Source of the DNA: Parabacteroides sp. Marseille-P3160 | GTDB lineage: Bacteria; Bacteroidota; Bacteroidia; Bacteroidales; Tannerellaceae | NCBI RefSeq assembly: GCF_900162725.1 | Contig: NZ_LT799418.1 | Location: forward strand, 1,725,836-1,789,835 | DNA length: 64,000 bases | Direction: 5' to 3' | Part shown: piece after piece, positions 33,153-40,939 of the stretch | Numbering within the stretch: the first letter of the stretch is position 1 | Layout of the letters: each line of letters starts with the position of its first letter | The notes under the pieces: model-generated | Database searches by the model: none | Told to the model about the DNA's origin: nothing | The model's input: the letters and a program-made list of their open reading frames with translations, nothing else | Translations under genes and position numbers: made by a program

Positions 33153-35336
33153 TTATCCATTGCCTTCCATCTTCTTTATTTTTGCACTGAACCGAATACT
33201 CCGTTCCGTCTCTAAGTTGTCGAACAGGATGGAATAGGCCGATTCGTTTAGGTGGATGCTTACGATTGTTCCCGGACCGAATACCGGGTGTTCGATTCGG
33301 TCTCCGGCCTGGAAGGTTTGCTCCTGGGACAGGAGGGTGATCCGCCGGGTATAGTTTTCCAGGTAAGGATCAAGTTCTTTTACGAACTTCAGGTTTTCTT
33401 TGCCGGCATCGAAAATGAAGCGGGAAGGGAATTTGAAGACGCCGTCGTTCGAGATGCCTTCCGAATCGGAAAGATAAAGCCGGTCCATCGCCCGGGTCAT
33501 GGCGACATAGGCCAGGCGCCGCTCTTCATCCATTTCTTCCGGAGTATTAATGCGGCGGCCGGGGAAAACGCCCTCATTCAGCCCACAGATAAAAACATAA
33601 GGAAATTCCATCCCTTTCGAGGTGTGGATCGTCATTAGTTTGACGGTCTCCTGCCGGTCTTCATGATCCAGGTTCGTATATAAAGCGATCCGGTCTAAGA
33701 AGCCTTCCAAGGAAGCATCGTCGTCCAAACCCGCTGCTTCTACAGCCCGTTTAAGTTCGGCTACGTTATCGAGCCGTTCCTGGTCGCCCTGTAAACGCAG
33801 GAATTCCTCATAACCGCTCCTGTCGAGCAACGTCTGCAATAAGTCACCGAGACGGTTTGTCCTATATTGTTCCTTTACATACTCAATGGCGTCTACATAG
33901 CGTCCGGCCTGCGTGTTGCTGAACAGATAGGTGTTCAGGTTCTCTTTTAAGGCTTTATAGAGCGACAAACCGGACTTATCCGCATAATTCTTGAGAAACT
34001 CGATTTTCTTCTTCCCGATTTTCCGCGACGGCGTATTGATTGTACGCAAAAAAGCAATGTCGTCTCCCGCGCTGACCATACGCAGGTAGCAGATCACGTC
34101 TTTGATCTCTTTGCGTCCATAGAACTCAACCCCGCTGTAAATATTGTAGGATAATCCTTTTTCGATAAAGCACTCTTCCAACGCCCGGGTGAGATAATGC
34201 GCGCGATAGAGTACGGCTACTTGGTTCAATAAGGCGCCGGCCCCCCGTAACCGGTTGATTTCCGCGTAGATCCATTCCGCTTCTTCCTTTTCGGTATGCG
34301 CATGATTGTAGAGTGGAAGCTCTCCGGTAGGTTTGGTCGGGATAAGGACTTTGGGAAAACGAAGGACATTCTTTTCGATCAAGGTATTCGAGGCCTTCAG
34401 GATCTCCGGAGTGGAGCGATAATTCGTTGTCAGCACAATTGTTTTGGCTTCGGGATAGATTTTGTCGAAGTCAAGGAACAATTTTACGTGGGATCCGCGC
34501 CAGGAATAGATTGTCTGGTCGGGATCCCCGACAATAAAGAGGTTGCCATGTTTGCCGGCAAGCATTTGTGCAATTTTATATTGTCGAAGGCTTACATCCT
34601 GGAATTCGTCGACCATCACATATTGCATCCGGTCCTGCCACTTTTTCAAAACATCGGGAAAATGTTCCAGAATGTAAGTTGTAAAATTGATCAGATCGTT
34701 AAAGTCACAGCCGAAGCTTTTCTTTTGCTCGTACAGGTAGCGCAGGAAGATTTCTTCATCGCGGTCTGTCGTTTGCGTAAATTTCGCTTTCAGCTCCTCA
34801 TTATTCAGTTCGTAGATATAGTCGATATAGGTCGTGGCATATAGCTTTTTAGCCTCGAGTACCTCATCGATCGTACGTTTGATTGTCGTTTCGCGAAGCG
34901 TCAGTTTCATCTCTTCGAAAATATTCAACAGCAATTGCTTCTGATCTTCCACATCCAGGATGATAAAGTTTTTCGGAAAGTTCAGGACGTGGATGTCTTC
35001 TTTGAGCAATTGCACGCAAAAGGCATGAAAGGTACAGACATAGCCGAGGTCCATGTCCCCCAATGCCGCCCTGACGCGCTGTTTCATCTCATTTGCTGCC
35101 CGGTTCGTGAAGGTGACACACAGAATGTTTTTAGGAGCCACCCCGGCCGTATCGGTGAGATAACAATAACGTGAAGTCAATGCGCGTGTCTTTCCGGTAC
35201 CGGCTCCCGCCAGTACGCGTACGGCGCCTTCGGTCGTCCGGACGGCTTCGAGTTGTTCGGGATTGAGTTTAGCCAAATAGTTTTCCAAAGCAGATAATCT
35301 TATTAATCTTTTGGGGAACATAAACGGTAAAACCAT
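33153..35336 (-). CDS. pcrA: UvrD/PcrA-type ATP-dependent DNA helicase
   Basis: The 727-residue superfamily 1 helicase shows all main motifs in order: Walker A VLAGAGTGKTRALTSRY, MVDEFQDVSLRQY (II), GDPDQTIYSWRGSH (III), LTTNYRST (IV), LMTIHTSKGMEFPYVFICGL (V) and RRLAYVAMTRAMDRL (VI). The C-terminus has a Tudor-like domain (RIEHPVFGPGTIVSIH), as in PcrA/UvrD. It unwinds DNA 3'-to-5' in repair and replication. ATGs at 35336 and 35321 are both possible. A 7/8 -7 box lies at 35352-35359. Confidence 0.94.
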   Translation of the reverse strand: MVLPFMFPKRLIRLSALENYLAKLNPEQLEAVRTTEGAVRVLAGAGTGKTRALTSRYCYLTDTAGVAPKNILCVTFTNRAANEMKQRVRAALGDMDLGYVCTFHAFCVQLLKEDIHVLNFPKNFIILDVEDQKQLLLNIFEEMKLTLRETTIKRTIDEVLEAKKLYATTYIDYIYELNNEELKAKFTQTTDRDEEIFLRYLYEQKKSFGCDFNDLINFTTYILEHFPDVLKKWQDRMQYVMVDEFQDVSLRQYKIAQMLAGKHGNLFIVGDPDQTIYSWRGSHVKLFLDFDKIYPEAKTIVLTTNYRSTPEILKASNTLIEKNVLRFPKVLIPTKPTGELPLYNHAHTEKEEAEWIYAEINRLRGAGALLNQVAVLYRAHYLTRALEECFIEKGLSYNIYSGVEFYGRKEIKDVICYLRMVSAGDDIAFLRTINTPSRKIGKKKIEFLKNYADKSGLSLYKALKENLNTYLFSNTQAGRYVDAIEYVKEQYRTNRLGDLLQTLLDRSGYEEFLRLQGDQERLDNVAELKRAVEAAGLDDDASLEGFLDRIALYTNLDHEDRQETVKLMTIHTSKGMEFPYVFICGLNEGVFPGRRINTPEEMDEERRLAYVAMTRAMDRLYLSDSEGISNDGVFKFPSRFIFDAGKENLKFVKELDPYLENYTRRITLLSQEQTFQAGDRIEHPVFGPGTIVSIHLNESAYSILFDNLETERSIRFSAKIKKMEGNG

Positions 35337-35351
35337 ATTTATTCCCTGTTA

Positions 35352-35359
35352 TAAAAGTA
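35352..35359 (-). promoter_or_regulatory. Candidate -7 box of the helicase gene
   Basis: Reverse strand TACTTTTA matches TAnnTTTG at 7 of 8 positions, 15 bases upstream of the ATG at 35336 and 30 upstream of the ATG at 35321. Tentative. Confidence 0.3.
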
Positions 35360-35433
35360 ATCCATATTTTGTAAATATCAAGCCTTCATTCAAACGCGAA
35401 CCGGTAAATAGTTTTTATTTGAAGGTTTTCATG

Positions 35434-35441
35434 TATATTTG
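35434..35441 (+). promoter_or_regulatory. -7 promoter box (TATATTTG) of the LEA-like lipoprotein gene
   Basis: Exact TAnnTTTG match 45 bases upstream of the ATG at 35487, within the divergent intergenic region. Confidence 0.55.
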
Positions 35442-35486
35442 ACGCTGAAAACGGGTATTGGTTTTGTTTGTTAAGATAAATAAAAA

Positions 35487-36071
35487 ATGAGGAAAAAGTT
35501 CATGGCGCTTTGCTTAGCGCTGATTGCGTTCGTAAGTTGCGACAGTCTTCAGAAAGGTTTGACCAGTTCGTATAATATGATCCATTGTGATTATAGTTAC
35601 CAATCTATATCCAATTTGTCGTTGTCCGGAATGGATTTGTCGAATGGGCTTTCGCTGGCTTCCATTCCCAAAGTCACTTCCATTCTGGCAGGTACGGCGA
35701 CTTCCATCCCTTTGGATTTCGTGCTGAATCTAAATGTGAAGAATCCCAATCAATCGGAAGCGATGCTTCACGGATTGCAATATATTATAAGCATTGATGA
35801 TATCCAATTTACGACAGGATCGCTGAACCAGACGCTTCAGGTTGGGGCGGGACAAAGCCGTACCTTGCCCCTCGCGATCGGCTTCGACTTGGTCACCCTG
35901 ATGAAAAATAATTCGAAAGAGGCCATTACCGGTATTGCAAAGAACTTTATCGGCATCGGAACGGAAAAATCAAATGTAACCGTTCAACTTAAACCTACCT
36001 TCATGATAGGCGATGTACCCGTGACTTCACCCGTATATATCCCGGTTCATTTTAGCATCGGAGGCAAATGA
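35487..36071 (+). CDS. LEA-type-2-like lipoprotein
   Basis: The 194-residue protein has a lipoprotein signal (LIAFVSCDSLQ, Cys about residue 19) and a single beta-sandwich with the late-embryogenesis-abundant type 2 pattern: SLSGMDLSNGLSLASIPKV and VLNLNVKNPNQSEAML, then LQVGAGQSRTLPLAIGF. Such domains are Ig-like folds of unknown role in bacteria, here anchored to a membrane surface. It stands alone: the helicase is divergent, and cysC converges from the right. Function is not known. Confidence 0.8.
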   Translation: MRKKFMALCLALIAFVSCDSLQKGLTSSYNMIHCDYSYQSISNLSLSGMDLSNGLSLASIPKVTSILAGTATSIPLDFVLNLNVKNPNQSEAMLHGLQYIISIDDIQFTTGSLNQTLQVGAGQSRTLPLAIGFDLVTLMKNNSKEAITGIAKNFIGIGTEKSNVTVQLKPTFMIGDVPVTSPVYIPVHFSIGGK

Positions 36072-36143
36072 CGGAAATGTTTATTTACGGCCTCCCGTTC
36101 TGTTGTCAGTTTTCAGGGGGGAATGATTCCTATTCAGGGAACC

Positions 36144-36743
36144 CTACTTAATTCGTCCGATGATTTTTTCCATGATTCGTTTTACTGCATCAGATATGCT
36201 TATTGCAGAGGTATCAATAATAAGAGAAGACTGCAGTGGAATATCGAATGGGGCAGTGAGCCCTGTGAAGTCCTTAATTTCTCCAGACCTTGCTTTAGCA
36301 TATAATCCTTTATGGTCACGGGCTTCACAAATGGCTAATGGTGTGCTAACATAGATTTCAAAGTAGTGGGATGAGCCAATTATTTGAGATGCCATTTCCC
36401 GGAGATTATTTGTCGGGCAAATAAATGCAGATATCACAATCACGCCATTATCAACAAATAATTTACAGACCTCAGCTATACGACGAATATTCTCGATTCT
36501 ATCTTCAGAGGAAAACCCTAAATCGGAATTAAGCCCGGAACGTATATTATCGCCATCCAACACACAGGTCAGTCGTCCGTTCTTATGCAATTCTTTTTCC
36601 AAAGCTATGGCTAATGTACTTTTCCCCGAGCCGCTAAGCCCTGTCATCCAAATAACAAGGCCGTGCTGTTTTAAGAGTTCCTCTTTATCTTCACGCCGAA
36701 GCATTTTGTCGAAAACAGTATAAATTGGATTGCTGATCATCAT
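36144..36743 (-). CDS. cysC: Adenylyl-sulfate kinase (APS kinase)
   Basis: The 199-residue kinase phosphorylates adenosine 5'-phosphosulfate to PAPS, the universal sulfate donor. The P-loop is WMTGLSGSGKSTLAIALE. DGDNIRSGLNSDLGFSSEDR is the APS-binding segment, and ARSGEIKDFTGLTAPFD is the lid. It is last in the leftward cluster containing a PAPS-type sulfotransferase and CysQ, so it supplies the donor for sulfation rather than for cysteine synthesis. ATP sulfurylase (cysD/cysN) is not in the window and must be encoded elsewhere. It is separated by 104 AT-rich bases from cysQ. Confidence 0.95.
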   Translation of the reverse strand: MMISNPIYTVFDKMLRREDKEELLKQHGLVIWMTGLSGSGKSTLAIALEKELHKNGRLTCVLDGDNIRSGLNSDLGFSSEDRIENIRRIAEVCKLFVDNGVIVISAFICPTNNLREMASQIIGSSHYFEIYVSTPLAICEARDHKGLYAKARSGEIKDFTGLTAPFDIPLQSSLIIDTSAISISDAVKRIMEKIIGRIK

Positions 36744-36847
36744 GTAAATATTTTAAAAAACGCCGATAAATATATAAGAAAAACACAAACAAATGATTGA
36801 ATAATAGAACTCTTTATCTATTACCGACAATATCTTATGCCTATGAG

Positions 36848-37672
36848 TTACTTATGTTCTATTTCAAAAGATTCTTTCTGAACGATAAACCAAGGATTCA
36901 GAAGGTTTTCTTTATTATATATTAATGGCTGATTGGTCCCGGCTTGATAGATTTCCAAGCCAACACTTCTTATAATTGCATGGCCTGCAGCTGTGTCCCA
37001 TTCCATCGTTGGGGCAAAACGCGGGTATACATCGGCTTTCCCTTCGGCAACCAATGTTATTTTCAGTGAACTTCCAGCCATAATCAATTGTACCGGTTTA
37101 TCTTGTGTGGATAATTTATCAATATATTCTTCTGTTTCACGATTACTATGCGAACGCGAAGCAACAACGACAATTCCATCATGTTTTTCCGGGAGTGGCA
37201 ACGGAATCTTCTGTTCGGCCCATTGTTTCTTGTCAATTGTTATGTTCATCGCTTTGAAAGCTCCTTCTCCTTCTACTCCCCAATATAACGTTTGGGATAC
37301 AGGGATATAAATAACCCCTAAGACGGGAACGCCTTCAGATATCAACGCAATGTTTACTGTAAATTCACCATTTCGATTAATAAATTCTTTTGTTCCATCC
37401 AGCGGATCGACTAACCAAAATAATTTCCACTTTTTTCTTTCCTCATAAGAAATAGACGTCCCTTCTTCACTAAGCACAGGTAAAGATGTTTTTTTTAAAT
37501 AGGATATAATATCCTTATGGGCTAATCGATCAGCTTTTGTAAGGGGAGAACGATCAGCTTTTAATTTGATCTCAAAATCATCATTTTTATTGTTATATAT
37601 CTCCAGAATAATCTTTCCGGCTGATATAGCAGCTTGGATAGCAATTGGCAAATATGTATTATATGCTGTCAT
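36848..37672 (-). CDS. cysQ: 3'(2'),5'-bisphosphate nucleotidase (PAP phosphatase)
   Basis: The 274-residue enzyme of the inositol monophosphatase fold removes the 3' phosphate from PAP, the inhibitory by-product of sulfotransferases. Metal-binding motifs are WLVDPLDGTKEFINRNG and MEWDTAAGHAIIRSVG, with VLSEEG upstream. It lies in the same leftward cluster as the PAPS sulfotransferase and cysC, an arrangement that makes, uses and recycles the sulfate carrier. Its start is 30 bases after the stop of the DUF5107 gene. Confidence 0.94.
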   Translation of the reverse strand: MTAYNTYLPIAIQAAISAGKIILEIYNNKNDDFEIKLKADRSPLTKADRLAHKDIISYLKKTSLPVLSEEGTSISYEERKKWKLFWLVDPLDGTKEFINRNGEFTVNIALISEGVPVLGVIYIPVSQTLYWGVEGEGAFKAMNITIDKKQWAEQKIPLPLPEKHDGIVVVASRSHSNRETEEYIDKLSTQDKPVQLIMAGSSLKITLVAEGKADVYPRFAPTMEWDTAAGHAIIRSVGLEIYQAGTNQPLIYNKENLLNPWFIVQKESFEIEHK

Positions 37673-37702
37673 CTATTATTTTTCCCATTTTGAATAAAAG
37701 GC

Positions 37703-40700
37703 TTATTTTGCTATAGCCATTAGTTTTATCAATTTTGTAATCAAATCAAAATTCCTGTCATTTCCGGAAGTTTCCCATGGTATTTCATTCGTAGAAGCAT
37801 TCCGTAATTGGAGTAACTTATCAGCATCAGAAGAATCTCCTTTATAGGCTGCAATGCACCATTTTACTAATTGATTATCGGGGTATAATCTCATCCAATT
37901 ATCAATCTGTTGATTCGCTTCAGTTTCTTTGCCTAATTTATGCAAAGCTAATACAGACAATAGTTCATTAGAATTAAAGGACTTGGGTGCCGGATTTGAA
38001 TCATTAACAACGGCTTGAAATAAAGAATCTCTTTTAGCGGTAGGGTGGGGAGTGGCCAAAGCTTCGAGGAAATTCTCCAAGCGGTAATCGATTTGGTCTT
38101 CATAAGGTTTCCCGACACCGAGATTTTCCAGCCATATTTTTGAACCTTCTATCGCTTTCAGTGCCTTTGAAAATCGCTTGGAATGAATTTCATTGATCGC
38201 TTGGTAAAGATAGGAATCCCGATAGACATCGCGTCCGGCAGACGCTCCTTCATTTGGAAGCACCTGGATTTTTTTTAATAATGCAATGCTCTTGGAATAT
38301 TGTCCATTTTCACACAATGTTCGCGCATATTTAAGTCCGACAACATAATTCTTCGGATACTTTTTATAGTATTTATCAGCTATACTATTTGCTTCTTTCC
38401 ATTCATTTTGATTCATGAAATAGTTGATCAATGCAACCCCAACACGCCAGCTTTGCTCTATTTCCTCTGCCCTTCTCAGGTCATTGAGGCATTCGTTATT
38501 TTCTTTCAACAAGGCCCTGGTCAAATATAAAGGGGCATAATCAGCATCATCGCATTGATTCAATAAAGTAATTGCCTTTTCTTTATTACAGTTCTTATAA
38601 TAAATCAACGCCTGATAGTATTTTGTCTTCCAGGAAGATTGAATGGAATCAGCCCATTCCAAGGCTTTCAAACTTTCAGGCCTAAAAGGGAAAACCATAT
38701 TTGGAGAGAGAGCCTCAGTTGCTTCTAACGCTTCAAGCGCTAAATCATCCAACCCTTTCTGATGTAATAAAAAGGCACGTGTGTAGCCCGCTATCGGATA
38801 GTTTTGTGCAAAAGAGCATAACTCGATGGCTTCGTCTATACAGCCTTTATCAGCATACCAAAGGGCCATTTCCAAATAGGTCTCATGGGGTAGTTCATTA
38901 CTTATCAGTGATTTGAAATCGTATTTTGCGCGTTCTGACGGATTTTGAATATAGGCTTCATAACGGATTATATGATTTAGAGGCGTTCCTTCCAATGTTT
39001 CAGCAATCAGCCTCCCAGCTTCTACAGGTCGTTTTAAATATCGATAACAAACCAACAATTCCTGTATTGCATCCATATTCCTCGTATTATAATCCAAGCT
39101 TTTTAGAGCATAGGTTATTGCCTTTTTATAGTCCTTTTCTGCAATAGAGAGTCCTGCCAGTTGGGCGTAGGCAGCACTCCGAAAGGCTTCGGTATAGGTC
39201 GCTACAGAGAAGCCATCTTTTGCATTAGTCGTTTGCCCAAGATACTTGTTTGATAATCCGAAATTGTAATTTGCTTCCCCATCATAAGTATCAATGCTTA
39301 AGGCATAAGCGCTCAAACGAAATGCCTCATCATATCTCCCCGTTTGGTTCATCAATGAAGCAAGACGAACAAGCGCCGGCGCAAAATAGGGATCTTTTTC
39401 TAAACAAGCTTTAAGATTGGCTTCAGCATTGCTTAACATTTTTATATTCATCCACTGTTCTCCTTTTATATAAAGCCCATAGACCGAATTCCAATCAAAG
39501 TCCTTCGGCAATTCGCGTGGGCGGCTGATTTCATAGTCTTGAAGAGATTCGGAATAAACTAATTCATCATCTCCTATGACCAGTTTTAATGTTGCATCCA
39601 CAGGAACATCAAATTCACCCACCCAAGTCTTTAATATCTCCATCTGGAGTGTGTCTGATTTAATCTCTTTTGTCCCATTATATAAACGAAGCGTTGTTGT
39701 ACCTTTCTGTACCGGGGAAAAGTAGACGGTAAGCTTGCCTCCATTTCTCTGCCAATTTATTGCACCTATCGTGCTTGCTTTAGAAATACCTCGAGTTTCC
39801 TTGACCGGATACCAATATTCCGTCCATTCATCAAATCCTTGGGGAGCAAACGATTTATGCTTAAAAGGCGTAAAAGCGCTTTTTGTTGCAGGTTGGTTGT
39901 ACATTTTTCCGGATTGTAATTCGACATACTGTCCATCAGTGTCTGTCAGCAAGTCTTCCCAAATCTTTCCATCTTGCGCTTGGCTCCAAAGAAAAATCTT
40001 CATGCCAAGTTTCTCATCAGAACGGGCATAATGTATAGAACCGAAATTATCCTCATGCCAATAAGCTCCATAAAAGTCATTATAATAGCCCATCACATGG
40101 TAGGATTTTGAACTTTCAAAATCATTATTCTTATACAAAGAAAGATCCCGCCCTTGCTTATCGATTGGAAATGGGTTACTTTCGCCATCATGTCCAATAT
40201 AACAATTACCGGGATAACAAAATTGAATATCTCCTGCTGCTTTATAGCCTGCATTCATCCATTGATAATAAGGTTGATCCATGGAAGAAGCATTATACCA
40301 GGTTGTTTTTGTTGTGAAAAAAGCCTTGTCTTTGGGCAAATTTACTTCGACCGTCCAATTTGACCGGGTAATATAATCGGTAGCTGATAGAAAACAACTG
40401 ACACTTCCATCCGGATTTGTTCTTGTTATATAATCCACAGGAGTGGCTGATGTAGGTGCATGACCAATAATCCCGAAATTATATTCAATGCCGCCTGAAA
40501 CCCATGCACCTCGCATAGCAATGTCTCGAAACTTAACTACATGATTATAGTAAATGAACTCTTTTCCTGTTGATTTTTCTACGGCTCCCCATATCTTTCC
40601 GCCTATTTCCGGAAAGAGGGTTACTTTTATGTAGTCATTTTCTAGTTCTACTGTTTTCCACTCTCTTTGTTTTCCTTCAGAAGTGAAACCATCGAAACGA

Positions 40701-40882
40701 AAATAGGGGTAATAAAGATTTTCCGGCCTGGCCACAGGATCAGCATCACTGAAAGGATAAGTCTTCATAGACACTTTTGATTCTATAACTCTGGCGTTTT
40801 GAGCTGTCATGATAGAAGCTACGAGGAGCATGCATCCCAATAGAATCAAGCTCTTCATCCTTTGTGAGAATAAGTTAATCAT
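37703..40882 (-). CDS. DUF5107 / TPR-repeat exported protein
   Basis: The 1059-residue protein has a signal peptide (MKSLILLGCMLLVASIMTAQ at its second Met). The first 400 residues fit the DUF5107 beta-sandwich of the galactose-mutarotase-like fold: LFPEIGGKIWGAVEKSTGK, AMRGAWVSGGIEYNFGI, WTEYWYPV. Then follow about ten TPR-like helix pairs (for example FAPALVRLASLMNQTGRYDE and YDGEANYNFGLSNKYLG). I recall this architecture in Bacteroidota glycan loci, with no proven function. The start at ATG 40882 is preferred over the GTG at 40918. Transcribed with the glycoside-hydrolase-like gene 57 bases upstream. A role in recognising or processing the sulfated glycan is inferred only from position. 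Confidence 0.82.
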   Translation of the reverse strand: MINLFSQRMKSLILLGCMLLVASIMTAQNARVIESKVSMKTYPFSDADPVARPENLYYPYFRFDGFTSEGKQREWKTVELENDYIKVTLFPEIGGKIWGAVEKSTGKEFIYYNHVVKFRDIAMRGAWVSGGIEYNFGIIGHAPTSATPVDYITRTNPDGSVSCFLSATDYITRSNWTVEVNLPKDKAFFTTKTTWYNASSMDQPYYQWMNAGYKAAGDIQFCYPGNCYIGHDGESNPFPIDKQGRDLSLYKNNDFESSKSYHVMGYYNDFYGAYWHEDNFGSIHYARSDEKLGMKIFLWSQAQDGKIWEDLLTDTDGQYVELQSGKMYNQPATKSAFTPFKHKSFAPQGFDEWTEYWYPVKETRGISKASTIGAINWQRNGGKLTVYFSPVQKGTTTLRLYNGTKEIKSDTLQMEILKTWVGEFDVPVDATLKLVIGDDELVYSESLQDYEISRPRELPKDFDWNSVYGLYIKGEQWMNIKMLSNAEANLKACLEKDPYFAPALVRLASLMNQTGRYDEAFRLSAYALSIDTYDGEANYNFGLSNKYLGQTTNAKDGFSVATYTEAFRSAAYAQLAGLSIAEKDYKKAITYALKSLDYNTRNMDAIQELLVCYRYLKRPVEAGRLIAETLEGTPLNHIIRYEAYIQNPSERAKYDFKSLISNELPHETYLEMALWYADKGCIDEAIELCSFAQNYPIAGYTRAFLLHQKGLDDLALEALEATEALSPNMVFPFRPESLKALEWADSIQSSWKTKYYQALIYYKNCNKEKAITLLNQCDDADYAPLYLTRALLKENNECLNDLRRAEEIEQSWRVGVALINYFMNQNEWKEANSIADKYYKKYPKNYVVGLKYARTLCENGQYSKSIALLKKIQVLPNEGASAGRDVYRDSYLYQAINEIHSKRFSKALKAIEGSKIWLENLGVGKPYEDQIDYRLENFLEALATPHPTAKRDSLFQAVVNDSNPAPKSFNSNELLSVLALHKLGKETEANQQIDNWMRLYPDNQLVKWCIAAYKGDSSDADKLLQLRNASTNEIPWETSGNDRNFDLITKLIKLMAIAK

Positions 40883-40939
40883 ATGTCCCTTTATTAGTTT
40901 AATATTAAAGTATATCACCAGTAGCTTTTTCTAACCTGA